Source: Exilispira sp964581895
GTDB taxonomy: Bacteria > Spirochaetota > JAAYUW01
DNA length: 64,000 nt
Assembly: GCA_964581895.1 (NCBI GenBank)
Contig: CAZOPR010000001.1
Location: 310,001 to 374,000, forward strand
Reading direction: 5' to 3'
A program made the position numbers and the translations under genes. Below, piece by piece: positions 51,423-61,215 of the stretch (position 1 is its first letter; each line of letters begins with the position of its first letter). Under the pieces are notes generated by a model. The model ran no database searches. It had not been told where the DNA came from and saw only the letters and a list, made by a program, of their open reading frames with translations.

Positions 51423-52169
51423 ATGAATTTGATTAAAGAAATTGAAAATCAAATTTATTCCTTAGCTAATCCAGAAAAAGCAATGATTCTTTCAAAATAT
51501 TTTCAAGCTTTCCCTGGTGGATATGGTGAAAATGATATCTTTTTAGGTATCAGTGTACCAAACCTTAGAAAAATTGCCACAAAATATTATAAAAACTTTG
51601 ATTTAAATACAGTTTCAGAACTTTTATCCGGCAAAATTCACGAATATAGAAATGTTGCTTTAATGATTCTAAATAAATTAAATATTGAATCATCAATCAA
51701 AGCAGATTTTTACCTTCAAAATATAGAATATATAAATAACTGGGATCTTATAGATGGTTCAGCTTCAGATATCTTGGGATCCTATCTTTATTCTTTAAGT
51801 GAAGAAAATCAAAAAGAGGTTCTTTTACCTTTGATAATTTCAAATAATATCTGGCATAAAAGAATCGCAATGATGTCAAGCTTTTACTTTATTAAAAAAA
51901 ATGAATTTGATCTTGCGTTAAAATTGGCAAGACTTTTGTTAGAAGAAAAACATCATATAGTTCAAAAATCAGTTGGTTGGATGCTTCGTGAAATAGGTAA
52001 AAGGGATTTTGGAACAGAATCAAAATTTTTGAAAGATAATATTGAAAATATTTACCCAATTGCATTTAGTTACGCAATTGAAAAATTTTCACCAGAAGAA
52101 AAGCAATCTATTAAAACTTTAAGAAACGCCATGATTAAAAAAAAATTGAAAAGAAAAAAACAAAATTGA
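51423..52169 (+). CDS. AlkD-like DNA alkylation repair protein
   Basis: A HEAT-like-repeat DNA glycosylase family protein (248 aa) that removes N3- and N7-alkylated purines. FLGISVPNLRKIATKYYKNF, EYRNVALMILNKL, YINNWDLIDGSASDILGSYL (the conserved WDLID segment) and VGWMLREIGKRD are typical AlkD motifs. Length is normal. The final lysine-rich residues come from a 20-base tandem repeat that runs through the stop codon. It may share a transcript with the ATPase gene 42 bases upstream. Confidence 0.88.
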   Translation: MNLIKEIENQIYSLANPEKAMILSKYFQAFPGGYGENDIFLGISVPNLRKIATKYYKNFDLNTVSELLSGKIHEYRNVALMILNKLNIESSIKADFYLQNIEYINNWDLIDGSASDILGSYLYSLSEENQKEVLLPLIISNNIWHKRIAMMSSFYFIKKNEFDLALKLARLLLEEKHHIVQKSVGWMLREIGKRDFGTESKFLKDNIENIYPIAFSYAIEKFSPEEKQSIKTLRNAMIKKKLKRKKQN

Positions 52170-52180
52170 AAAGAAAAAAA
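52141..52180 (+). repeat. 20-bp tandem repeat across the alkD stop
   Basis: AAAAATTGAAAAGAAAAAAA occurs with an exact 20-base period at 52141 and, shifted by CAA, in the following block. The stop TGA of the AlkD gene falls in the second copy. The A-rich spacer continues to the antiporter gene. Confidence 0.65.
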
Positions 52181-52340
52181 CAAAATTAAAAAAAAATTAG
52201 AAAGAAAAATCAAAAAAATAAAAGTATAAAAAATATAAAATAAAAAAAAATATGAAAAAAAAAATTATAAAAAAAGAATAAAAAATAATGGTTCTGGAAT
52301 AATAAACTTAGTATAGATAGCTGAAAAAAGGAGATGATAT

Positions 52341-54401
52341 ATGACTCACCATATGATGATGCTTGTTGTACAGCTTGGAGTAATCTTGTTTTTAGCAAAG
52401 ATTGGGAATATTATTTTTGAGAAGCTTAGACTTCCCGGACTTCTTGGAGAACTTTTTATAGGTGTTTTGATAGGTCCCTATCTTCTTGGTTCTATAGGAT
52501 TACCAGGTTTCCCAAACGGTCTTTTCCCGATTGAAGGAGACTTTCCTGTTACTACTGAACTTTATGGCGTTTCAACTATAGCTTCAATTATCCTTCTTTT
52601 CCTTGCTGGAGTAGAGACAGATTTAGGGCTATTTTTGAAATATTCAGTTGTTGGAAGTTTTGTTGGAATAGGTGGAATAATATTTTCTTTCATTTTTGGA
52701 GCTGGAGTTACTCTATTATTTTCTAATACTTTATTGCATCAAAATCTTTCATTTTTTTCTCCTCAGACTCTTTTTCTTGGTATAATGTCTGCTGCGACCT
52801 CAGTTGGTATCACAGCCAGAATCCTATCTGAAAATAAAAAGATGGAAACTCCAGAGGGTGTCACAATTTTAGCTGGTGCGGTTGTTGATGATGTTGGCGG
52901 TATAATAGTTCTTGCCATTGTAATGGGTATCATAGGGGCAAATTCTTCTAGCGGAACTATCAACTGGCTCAAAATAGGTTCAATAGCTTTAAAATCTGTG
53001 GGTATCTGGTTAGCCGCTACAATTATAGGAATAATAGCTTCGCATAAAATAAGTGGGCTATTAAAACTATTTAAAACTAAAACAACTATAGCAATTCTCT
53101 CACTTGGACTTGCATTGATAGTGTCTGGCTTATTTGAAGAAGCAGGTTTAGCTATGATTATAGGTGCTTATGTTACAGGGCTTTCACTTTCTAATACTGA
53201 TATTAAAAATCTAATTCATGAAGTATTGCATCCTGTATACAACTTTTTTGTCCCTGTTTTTTTCTGTGTCATGGGTATGCTTGTCGATATAAGAACCTTT
53301 TTATCTCCTCAAATTTTGATATTCGGATTATTATATACTATTGGAGCCATTCTAGCAAAAATTATAGGTTGTGGACTTCCTTCGACTTTTTTTAATTTTA
53401 ACTTAAAAGGAGCGTTAAGAATTGGCACAGGAATGATTCCAAGAGGCGAAATAGCACTTATAGTCGCTGGTATAGGTATTTCTGCTGGTTTTATTCCACA
53501 GAAAATTTTTGGGGTATCTGTTCTTATGACTCTTGTTACAACCCTTGTAGCACCTCCATTTTTAATTACTACCTTAAAAATTCCAGGATCTGGAACAAGA
53601 AAAGAAATAAAGGTAGAAGAAATTAATTCTTTTACATTTTCATTTGCTTCACCACAGTTAGCAGAACTTATCTTGCAAACCACAATAAAGCTTTTTGAAG
53701 ATGAAAAATATTATGTCAGTTGCTTGAATCAAGAAGATAATATTTATCAAATGAGAAAGGACAGATACATAATAAATATTCAACTTGAAGATAAATCTAT
53801 AGTATTTACTTACAGAAAAGAAGAGGAAGGTGTTGTTCTTGCAAGTTTAATAGAAGTTCTTGCTGATGTTGAAGTTTTGCTTAATGGCTTAAAAGCACCT
53901 TTAGATCAAAATAAGGCATTGAAAGACCTTTTTAAGAAGATTAGTTCGACATCAAGCTCGAAAATTGATCCTCAATATATTAATGAGAAAAATATAATTT
54001 TAAATATTAAAGGAAGCACAAAAGAGGATATAATTCAGGAGCTTTTAGGCGTAATAATTGAAGATAATCCTAACCTTGATTTTACTTATGCATACAACCA
54101 ATTAATGGAAAGAGAAAAAGAGATGAGTACTGGACTTCAAGATGGTATAGCGATACCTCATGCTAAAATAGAAGGTATAGATAAAATAATTTGTGCTATT
54201 GGAATAAGCAAGGAAGGGGTAGATTTCAATTCTTTAGATGGTAAACCTTCCCACTTTTTCTTCTTAATATTAAGTCCTGTTGGTGGTGTAAATAGACTTG
54301 AACTTCTTTCTCAAATAGCAAAAACAATGGATGAAGAGACTAAAAAACAGTTGCTTAATGCAACTTCTGCAGAAGAAGTTTTTGATATTCTAACTATATA
54401 G
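52341..54401 (+). CDS. CPA2 cation:proton antiporter fused to PTS IIA-type domain
   Basis: A 686-residue fusion. Residues 1-400 form a 12-13-helix Na+(K+)/H+ exchanger: LRLPGLLGELFIGVLIGPYL, ILAGAVVDDVGGIIVLAIV (the transport Asp-Asp pair) and RIGTGMIPRGEIALIVAG. A linker follows, then residues 545-686 match the PTS fructose/mannitol IIA (PF00359) domain, with the phospho-acceptor His in GIAIPHAKIEG. Such fusions are thought to sense phosphotransfer or nitrogen state and tune ion transport. AAAGGAG precedes ATG 52341. It converges on the MFS gene. Confidence 0.9.
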   Translation: MTHHMMMLVVQLGVILFLAKIGNIIFEKLRLPGLLGELFIGVLIGPYLLGSIGLPGFPNGLFPIEGDFPVTTELYGVSTIASIILLFLAGVETDLGLFLKYSVVGSFVGIGGIIFSFIFGAGVTLLFSNTLLHQNLSFFSPQTLFLGIMSAATSVGITARILSENKKMETPEGVTILAGAVVDDVGGIIVLAIVMGIIGANSSSGTINWLKIGSIALKSVGIWLAATIIGIIASHKISGLLKLFKTKTTIAILSLGLALIVSGLFEEAGLAMIIGAYVTGLSLSNTDIKNLIHEVLHPVYNFFVPVFFCVMGMLVDIRTFLSPQILIFGLLYTIGAILAKIIGCGLPSTFFNFNLKGALRIGTGMIPRGEIALIVAGIGISAGFIPQKIFGVSVLMTLVTTLVAPPFLITTLKIPGSGTRKEIKVEEINSFTFSFASPQLAELILQTTIKLFEDEKYYVSCLNQEDNIYQMRKDRYIINIQLEDKSIVFTYRKEEEGVVLASLIEVLADVEVLLNGLKAPLDQNKALKDLFKKISSTSSSKIDPQYINEKNIILNIKGSTKEDIIQELLGVIIEDNPNLDFTYAYNQLMEREKEMSTGLQDGIAIPHAKIEGIDKIICAIGISKEGVDFNSLDGKPSHFFFLILSPVGGVNRLELLSQIAKTMDEETKKQLLNATSAEEVFDILTI

Positions 54402-54420
54402 TTGGTTGTCAAATTTTACT

Positions 54421-55629
54421 TTATCCTGTAATTGTAATGTTTGCTTTTTTGGAATATAAGTTATTGACTAGTGCAGCAATTGCAAAAAGAATTATGGAGA
54501 AAACGAAATTCCATATTAGACCTATAGATGATAATATAATATAACCAAGTATAGGACCTATTATTCCTCTTATTCCTGTTAGTGACACATGAAATCCTTG
54601 ATATAAAAAAGAATTACCATCTTTTTTTGAAAATGTGATAGAACCAACATTCCATAAAACATTTATTCCAGCAAGACCTAAAGAATAAGTCAAAAAAGCC
54701 GGATAAACAAATATCTTTGTCTTAAAAAGATAGGATAAAAAGAAAAAAAGAGGGTATAGAACTAAAGCTAAAAAGGAAAATGTTCCTACCTTCCAGACAT
54801 TTATCCTATCATATAATCTTCCAATAAATGGAGTTAAAAGGAAGATAATAATCTGAGCAAGTATTCCCTGAACAAAAGACATTTCTGAATATGAAAATTT
54901 TAGCTTTTGTAGTAGATAAATAGGAACAGCTGGAACCATTATCATAAAAGCAAACCCATAAATCATTAAGGCAATTTCAAAAAATACAAAATCGGTATTT
55001 TTGGTTATCTTTTTTATATCAGATTTAATACCTCTGATTTCTTCTGGATTTCTTTTAGGATAAATATTTTTAGATTCTAAATAAAAATATATCAAATATG
55101 TAAAAAAAGATGGGATAGCAACAATTGAAAGAAGTAGTTTATATTTAGATGGAGATATCTCTAAAAATTTACCAGCTAAAAAAGAAGTTAACATTATGAA
55201 AAATATTAAAATCATTCTTGTGATACCAAAAACATAACCACGGTTGTTTTTAAATTTGCTCTGTAAAAACGAGTTAAATACTGGAACCTGTATTGAAAAA
55301 AGAATATGAAAGAAGAAGAGAAATATCAAAAAGATTTTACTGTTTGAAATTAAAAAAGAAAAAATAAAGATTGCTCTGCAAAAAAGGTATCCAGCTATTA
55401 TTAATGTTTTCTTGTTTTTATTTGAAAAAAAGTATGAGATAAAAAAAGAGAAAAGCATTGTTCCATTTGCTATCACACCAATCAAAGAGATATCGAAATT
55501 TGATGCAAAAAGTGCTTTTTTCGCAATAGATTCTTGAAGGACAAGAATCCCTTGAGTAATGCCATCAAATAATGAAGAAATAGATAATAATACTAATGAT
55601 TTTGCTTCTTCTTTTGTTAGTTTTTCCAT
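54421..55629 (-). CDS. Major facilitator superfamily transporter
   Basis: A 402-residue protein with about 12 membrane helices and the usual central cytoplasmic loop (NIYPKRNPEEIRGIKSDIKK). The MFS signature between helices is seen as LTPFIGRLYDRINVWKVG, related to GxLxDRxGRR. Substrate unknown. It is one of only two genes on this strand and runs convergently with the antiporter gene, 19 bases apart. ATG 55629 is preferred over the preceding TTG 55632. Confidence 0.85.
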   Translation of the reverse strand: MEKLTKEEAKSLVLLSISSLFDGITQGILVLQESIAKKALFASNFDISLIGVIANGTMLFSFFISYFFSNKNKKTLIIAGYLFCRAIFIFSFLISNSKIFLIFLFFFHILFSIQVPVFNSFLQSKFKNNRGYVFGITRMILIFFIMLTSFLAGKFLEISPSKYKLLLSIVAIPSFFTYLIYFYLESKNIYPKRNPEEIRGIKSDIKKITKNTDFVFFEIALMIYGFAFMIMVPAVPIYLLQKLKFSYSEMSFVQGILAQIIIFLLTPFIGRLYDRINVWKVGTFSFLALVLYPLFFFLSYLFKTKIFVYPAFLTYSLGLAGINVLWNVGSITFSKKDGNSFLYQGFHVSLTGIRGIIGPILGYIILSSIGLIWNFVFSIILFAIAALVNNLYSKKANITITG

Positions 55630-55779
55630 CAAAAATAATTTATCTACCTTCTATAGAATGTCAAAGAAAATGTAAATGATAAAAAAGTGATTTAAGTTTT
55701 GCTGATTAATTTGATTAATAAATTTTATCAAGAAGTTGAATAAAATAACTTAATATCCTATAATCAAATTGAGCAAATT

Positions 55780-58700
55780 ATGCAAATAGATGAAAAAGGT
55801 GTTAATTTTTCTGGCTTTGACAGGATTACCCATACTTTTTTGGATATCGCTGATCTTATGACTTCTGATATTTCAGAAGATAATCTTTTTACTTTAATAC
55901 TTGAAAAAATTCATCAGATGCTATCCTTTCATTGGGCATTAATTTTTGCAATAGAAAACAATCAGGTTATCTTAAAAGCTTACATTAACACTATTGATAG
56001 AATATATAAAATCAACCCTTTATTTAATGTTGAAGATTCTGCTTTTATAAAAAAAATTTTGGAAACTAAAAACCCTTTTTGCATTCCTGATATTCAAAAA
56101 GATATTGATTATATAGATATTTACGAAAAAGATCTGCCTTTTATTTCAGATATACATTCAAAAATAGGTATCCCTGTAATTATCGCAAATAAAGTTATCG
56201 GAGTCATATATTTTGAATCAAAGGAAATAGATTTATATCAGCCTTCTCATATTTTTTTAGCAATATCGTTTGCTTCTTATATTGCTATTGCATTTCAAAA
56301 TCAGATATTGAAAGAAGAGCAAAGAAGAAGATTGATTGAATTAGGATCTATTAAAACAGTTTTTGATGCTATGAATAAATCTATCGAACTTGATGAACTT
56401 TGTGTTTTACTTGGTGAATCAGCATTAAAACTTTTCAAGTGCGATGTTGTTTATATAGGTTACCTTGATAAAGAAAAAGAAAAAATATATACACCTTATT
56501 TTTCAATCTATGGTAAAAATGAAATAGTTCCTCCTATGAATCTTGGTCAAGGATTGACTTCCATAGTAATTAGGGAAAAAAAGACTTTGATCTTAAATAA
56601 TGCTACAAGAGAAGAAATAGAAGCTTTGGGAGGAAGAATAATTAAAAATAGACATCCTAGATCCTGGGTTGGAGTTCCATTAATTTCAAAAGATGAAGCT
56701 ATTGGAATAATATCTATTCAACAATATGATATACCAAATTATTTTTCAAAAGATGATATAAAGCTTCTTGAACTTCTTGCAAATTCTATAAGTTCAGCGG
56801 TTGAAAAAGCTTATCTATTTAATGAAGCAAAAAAAAGAGAAGTAGAATCAAAAATTGTTGCTGAAATAAGCAGACAGATAAATTCATTCCTTGACTTAAA
56901 TAAGATTATTCAGCAAATAATAGAGATTGTTTTTCCTGTAATATCTCATACAACAGCTGCTATTTACTTAAAAAAAGATGATGGCTATTTTTATGGTATT
57001 GCAGCTGTAGGGAAAGATTCAGAGATAATATTAAATGATAAAATCTCACCTCCAAATGGAATAGTTGGTAAAAGTATTGCTGAAAGAAAGATAATCATTG
57101 AAAACGATTTAAATAATAATCCTGATGCTGTTCAACTTGAAGGTACAAAAGAAGGTTCTGAGAACGAAAAAATAATGTCTATCCCGCTTTTTTCAGAAGA
57201 TGAAGTACAAGGTGCTTTAGTTATATGGAGAGAAGAAAATGAAGATAAATTTGATATCCACGACCAAGAATTTGCAGAAAATATCGCTGCTTCAATAAGT
57301 GTTGCTCTAAATAATTCAAAGTTGTATGAGAAGATGAATGCTGCAAAAAAAGAGGCTGAATATGCAAATCTTATGAAGACTCAGTTTCTTTCTAATATGA
57401 GTCATGAGCTTAGAACACCTTTAAATTCAATAATAAATTTTTCCTTTTTAATTCAAAAAGCATTATCTGAAAAGGATTATCCCGAAGAATATGATATGCT
57501 AAAAAGGATTGAAGAATCTGGAAGATATCTTCTATCTTTAATAAATGATATACTTGATCTTGCTAAAATAGAATCAGGTAGGATGGAGTTATATAAAGAA
57601 TTTTTTAATTTAAACGAAATTATTGGGTCAATTTTAAGTAATGCACAAGCATTAATAGATCATAAACCAATTTCATTAATAACAGATATACAGCAAGATT
57701 TACCATATATATATGCTGATAAAACAAGGTTAAGACAAATTTTGTTTAATTTAATATCGAATTCAGTCAAATTTACAAAAGAAGGTTATATCAAATTTAG
57801 TATTAAACTTGAGGATGAAAAAGATTTTTTATTTTCAGTTGAAGATACTGGTATTGGAATTAAACAAGACGATATTGAAAAAGCTTTTAAGGAATTTGTT
57901 CAAATAAATGGAGGTTTAGATAGAGAAATAAAAGGAACTGGACTTGGGCTTCCTATAACTAAAAAATTTATTGAAATGCACGAAGGCAAAATTTGGGTTA
58001 AATCTGAATTTGGAAAAGGTTCTATATTTTATTTTACTATACCATATAGAAAAAATCTTGAATTTATTCCAACAGATACCCAGGTAAAATTTGAAGATGC
58101 AAATATTATTAGCGAAAACATAAAAGAAGATGCAAGCAAAGATATTCTTATTATTGATGATGAAGAGGATTTTATAAGATACATTGATAAGGAATTAAAT
58201 AAGAAAATGAAGATTATAAGCTGCATAAAGGCAGATGAAGTTTTTGATTTGGTAGACAAATATAAACCTGATCTTATTTTTTTAGATCTTATTATGCCTA
58301 AAATAGATGGATGGACAATCTTAAAAAAACTTAAATCAGAGCCAAAATATATGAATATACCTGTTATAGTCTGTTCAATATTGAATGAAGTCTCTTATGC
58401 AAAAGAACTTAAAGCTGATGGTTATATAACAAAACCAGCAGAAAAATACCAACTTCAAGAAATCTTTAAAAATTTAAATATAAATAAAAATGAGGGAATA
58501 ATCCTGATAATAGACGATGATAAAAATAATATAGATATACTTACTTCATATATTACAGAAAAAATGTATAATATTGACATCGCAAAGACATCTAAGGATG
58601 GGATAAAAAAAATATCAAGTTTAAGTGGGAAAGAGGTTATTATCTTAGATTTAATGCTTCCTGATAGCGATGGTTTTGATCTTTTAAAAAAGCTTGAAAA

Positions 58701-58872
58701 TAAGCTTCCTTTTTTGCCAAACATAATTATTGTAAGCAATAGAGATCTTACGAATAAGGAAAAAGAATATATTAAAAAAAGAAAAATTCAATATATAAGA
58801 AAGGATCAATTTTCAAAAGAAAAATTTTTAAATATTTTACAAAAAGGTAGTAGTTTTATTAAAGGTGATTGA
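55780..58872 (+). CDS. Hybrid sensor histidine kinase with three GAF and two receiver domains
   Basis: A 1030-residue soluble phosphorelay kinase. Three GAF-like sensor modules span about residues 20-180, 190-345 and 350-515. The HisKA helix has the phospho-acceptor His542 in MSHELRTPLNS; the ATPase domain has LISNSVKF (N box), EDTGIGI (G1) and GTGLGLPI (G2). Two receiver domains follow with Asp836 (FLDLIMPKIDGW) and Asp957 (ILDLMLPDSDGF). No membrane helix is seen, so the signal is cytoplasmic. A stand-alone receiver gene follows 60 bases on. The ligand cannot be inferred. Confidence 0.93.
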   Translation: MQIDEKGVNFSGFDRITHTFLDIADLMTSDISEDNLFTLILEKIHQMLSFHWALIFAIENNQVILKAYINTIDRIYKINPLFNVEDSAFIKKILETKNPFCIPDIQKDIDYIDIYEKDLPFISDIHSKIGIPVIIANKVIGVIYFESKEIDLYQPSHIFLAISFASYIAIAFQNQILKEEQRRRLIELGSIKTVFDAMNKSIELDELCVLLGESALKLFKCDVVYIGYLDKEKEKIYTPYFSIYGKNEIVPPMNLGQGLTSIVIREKKTLILNNATREEIEALGGRIIKNRHPRSWVGVPLISKDEAIGIISIQQYDIPNYFSKDDIKLLELLANSISSAVEKAYLFNEAKKREVESKIVAEISRQINSFLDLNKIIQQIIEIVFPVISHTTAAIYLKKDDGYFYGIAAVGKDSEIILNDKISPPNGIVGKSIAERKIIIENDLNNNPDAVQLEGTKEGSENEKIMSIPLFSEDEVQGALVIWREENEDKFDIHDQEFAENIAASISVALNNSKLYEKMNAAKKEAEYANLMKTQFLSNMSHELRTPLNSIINFSFLIQKALSEKDYPEEYDMLKRIEESGRYLLSLINDILDLAKIESGRMELYKEFFNLNEIIGSILSNAQALIDHKPISLITDIQQDLPYIYADKTRLRQILFNLISNSVKFTKEGYIKFSIKLEDEKDFLFSVEDTGIGIKQDDIEKAFKEFVQINGGLDREIKGTGLGLPITKKFIEMHEGKIWVKSEFGKGSIFYFTIPYRKNLEFIPTDTQVKFEDANIISENIKEDASKDILIIDDEEDFIRYIDKELNKKMKIISCIKADEVFDLVDKYKPDLIFLDLIMPKIDGWTILKKLKSEPKYMNIPVIVCSILNEVSYAKELKADGYITKPAEKYQLQEIFKNLNINKNEGIILIIDDDKNNIDILTSYITEKMYNIDIAKTSKDGIKKISSLSGKEVIILDLMLPDSDGFDLLKKLENKLPFLPNIIIVSNRDLTNKEKEYIKKRKIQYIRKDQFSKEKFLNILQKGSSFIKGD

Positions 58873-58933
58873 GAAAAAGTTTGAAAAAATAAAGTAATTT
58901 AATTGTATTTCAAAAAAACAGTGGATTTTTAAA

Positions 58934-59356
58934 ATGAATCAAAAATTAGACAAAAATTCTATTTTAATACTTATAGTTGAAGATGAACCAAATAATCTTT
59001 ACCTTCTAAAAAAGTTGATAAATATTGAGGGGATAGATAAAACTCAAATTATAAGTTCAGAAAAGGATCCAATTGATTTACTCTCAAATATTGATAAAAA
59101 AATTGATCTGGTCTTTTTGGATATTCATCTTCCTAAAAAAGATGGATATGAAATATTAAAAGAATTAAGATTAAATGATAAAACAAAAGATGCTATAATT
59201 ATTGCTCTAACCGCTTCTGTAATGAATCAGGATATAGAAAAGGCAAAGGAAGCTGGGTTTGATGGTTTCATAGGCAAGCCTATAGATGGAAGACATTTTT
59301 CGCAAACTTTTTCCAAAATCTTAAATGGTGAGTCTATCTGGAGTATTTCTGGTTAA
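58934..59356 (+). CDS. Single-domain response regulator
   Basis: A 140-residue CheY-like receiver without output domain. The acidic pocket is VEDEP, the phospho-acceptor is Asp63 in FLDIHLPKKDGYE, the switch Thr lies in IIALTASVM, and the Lys in IGKPIDG completes the active site. It probably takes phosphate from the preceding hybrid kinase, with which it forms a two-gene unit. Stand-alone receivers act through protein partners or as phosphate sinks. Confidence 0.92.
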   Translation: MNQKLDKNSILILIVEDEPNNLYLLKKLINIEGIDKTQIISSEKDPIDLLSNIDKKIDLVFLDIHLPKKDGYEILKELRLNDKTKDAIIIALTASVMNQDIEKAKEAGFDGFIGKPIDGRHFSQTFSKILNGESIWSISG

Positions 59357-59644
59357 ATAATGTTTACAAGTATTTATAATTAGATATAATTTTATATAAA
59401 TTATTTTAATAAATTTTTTTTAAACCATAAAGTTTAACCCTTCAAAGCTTTGACACAATTAATAATACATTACCGTTTTCATATTTTGATAAAATATCTT
59501 TAATGGAATTTATTTGACACAAATTATTCAATCTTAGCTACCAGTTTTAGCAAACAAAAAGCTTTTTTATCTTTCTGGTTCAAACCTAAATTTTCAAAAT
59601 TTACAATGCATTTTTTATTTTTTTTATTTTTTTTATTTTATCTC
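59357..59644 (+). other. Gene-free AT-rich spacer
   Basis: No open frame with coding character. Two TTGACACAA sequences (59449 and 59514) resemble -35 boxes but lack good -10 partners. Long T runs fill 59604-59640. Confidence 0.5.
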
Positions 59645-59673
59645 TTGACTGTTAGAACTCTAATTATTATATT
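59645..59673 (+). promoter_or_regulatory. Likely sigma-70 promoter of the glutaredoxin gene
   Basis: TTGACT (59645-59650) and TATATT (59668-59673) with a 17-base spacer, about 35 bases ahead of the start codon, leaving a short leader with TAGGAG. Confidence 0.65.
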
Positions 59674-59708
59674 AAAAAATGACAAATAAAATTTTTAGGA
59701 GTTTTTAT

Positions 59709-59933
59709 ATGGTTATTGTATATTCAACACCTTCATGTCCATACTGCTCAATGGCAAAAGATTTTCTTAGAAGTAAAAATGTTCCTTTTGAGGATATCGA
59801 TGTATCAAGAAATCAACAAGCAGCAATGGAAATGATTAGAAAATCAGGTCAAAATGGAGTACCTGTTATAGACTTCAATGGTGAAATAATTATTGGATTT
59901 GATAGGGGAAGACTTGAAAGATTAACAAGATAA
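59709..59933 (+). CDS. Glutaredoxin-like protein (NrdH/UXX-star type)
   Basis: A 74-residue disulfide reductase. VIVYSTPSCPYCSMAKDFL holds CPYC (Cys10, Cys13), GVPVIDFNGEIIIGFD contains the cis-proline and glutathione- or thioredoxin-reductase-contact region, and DRGRLERL ends it, a pattern typical of the small stand-alone glutaredoxins. Start ATG 59709 has TAGGAG eight bases upstream; earlier in-frame codons are rejected. It converges with the TSUP gene. Confidence 0.9.
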   Translation: MVIVYSTPSCPYCSMAKDFLRSKNVPFEDIDVSRNQQAAMEMIRKSGQNGVPVIDFNGEIIIGFDRGRLERLTR

Positions 59934-59995
59934 TTTCAAAAAAGTGTCATTTGAACAAAAATGTCATCTGATAAAAATGGCTTTTAACAAAAAAG

Positions 59996-60844
59996 TTATT
60001 TAACCAAAAAAAGGTCATAAACTACTTTTGAAAAGAGAAGCAATAGTGCTAAGATGAAAAAAGGTCTTATCACTTTGCTTCCTTTTTTTATTGCAAGTGA
60101 AGATCCTAAAAGGTTGCCCAAAATTGAGAAAATCGCACAAATGACACCAAGAAAGACAAAAACTTTTTTATATAATAAAAATGTTACCAATGCTGCAATA
60201 TTTGAAGATAAGTTAACTACCTTTGCATTTGCTGACGCAGTAGTCATGTCAAAATGTAATAAGGTAGTATATACCAATATGAAAAAGGTTCCTGTGCCTG
60301 GTCCAAAAAACCCGTCATACATACCGATTATTAAACTTGAGATTGCTGCAACTAAATAAAATAGAAATTTGTTATTTGAATCTGTTTTTTGCCAATGTAT
60401 ATTATTGTTTTTTGAATTTTCATTTGATTTTTCAAGCTCTACTTCTTTTTTGGTTGATTTTATATTTTGTTTTTTAGGTATCAGTGTAATAATTGTTATA
60501 ACTGGTATTAAAATTATAAGTAAAATTTTTATAAAATTTACTGGTATCAAAAGAACCAATCTTGAACCTATAGTAGAACCTGTTAATGCAAAAACAACAG
60601 AAATTATCCCTATAATCCAGTTTATCTTTTTTGATATTGCAAATCTAAAAGTTGCAAACAGGGTTCCAAAAGAAGAAGAAAATTTATTAGTTCCTAAAAC
60701 TATATGCCCTGGAAGACCCAAAAATAGATAAGCTGGAATAGATAATATACCGCCACCACCTGCAATAGAATCTACAATCCCTGCAAAAAAAATTGTCAAA
60801 AATACTATTATTAACTTATAAATTGGAAAAGCCAGTAAACTCAT
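59996..60844 (-). CDS. TauE/SafE (TSUP) family transporter
   Basis: A 282-residue membrane protein with about eight helices in two related halves. FFAGIVDSIAGGGGILSIPA and LGTNKFSSSFGTLFATFRF are the first-half signature, and LIIGMYDGFFGPGTGTFFIL with SANAKVVNLSSNIAALVTF is the second. Family members export sulfite, sulfonates or related organic acids. A charged Lys/Asn-rich loop joins the halves. AAGGA precedes the start. It is divergent from rimP. Confidence 0.9.
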   Translation of the reverse strand: MSLLAFPIYKLIIVFLTIFFAGIVDSIAGGGGILSIPAYLFLGLPGHIVLGTNKFSSSFGTLFATFRFAISKKINWIIGIISVVFALTGSTIGSRLVLLIPVNFIKILLIILIPVITIITLIPKKQNIKSTKKEVELEKSNENSKNNNIHWQKTDSNNKFLFYLVAAISSLIIGMYDGFFGPGTGTFFILVYTTLLHFDMTTASANAKVVNLSSNIAALVTFLLYKKVFVFLGVICAIFSILGNLLGSSLAIKKGSKVIRPFFILALLLLFSKVVYDLFLVK

Positions 60845-60969
60845 TTTTTATCCTTATAAAGAGTCGGAATATTGGTATTATATTAAATATATTGCAATCA
60901 TATTGAACATATTGCAAATAATAGTAGAGAAAAAATAGTATAAATATTAAAAAATAAAAGAAAAATCTA

Positions 60970-60997
60970 TTGACATTCTAAAAATATATACTATTAA
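60970..60997 (+). promoter_or_regulatory. Probable promoter of the rimP-nusA-infB operon
   Basis: A perfect -35 TTGACA (60970-60975) and a fair -10 TATTAA (60992-60997), 16 bases apart, in the 371-base gap between the divergent TSUP gene and rimP. The first transcribed bases would run straight into the hairpin at 61005. Confidence 0.55.
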
Positions 60998-61004
60998 TGT
61001 TTTT

Positions 61005-61031
61005 AGAGGCGATGTTATCGTCTCTTTTTTT
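61005..61031 (+). terminator. Terminator-like hairpin in the rimP leader
   Basis: AGAGGCGAT (61005-61013) pairs with ATCGTCTCT (61017-61025), with one G-U pair and a three-base loop, and continues into a seven-base T run. It is a terminator only on the + strand. It is placed just after a promoter-like pair and 185 bases ahead of rimP, so it may act as an attenuator. The remaining leader is T-rich without other structure. Confidence 0.75.
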
Positions 61032-61215
61032 ATTTTATTTTTATTATTTTTTTATTTGATTTACTATTTTGTTGTTTTTATTTTTTTGTTAGATTTTTTA
61101 TGGTGTGAAATCAATTATTTTATTAGCAACAAATTTTTATTGAGAAAAGTTTGTTTATAAAAGGTCTAAGAAAAATTTAAATCCTTCATTTTAAGGGTTA
61201 AGGTAGGGAAATATT

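Noticed and set aside
60054..60731. Two + strand open frames opposite the TSUP transporter
   Set aside because: The minus-strand frame has clear TSUP motifs; the + strand frames are its shadows.
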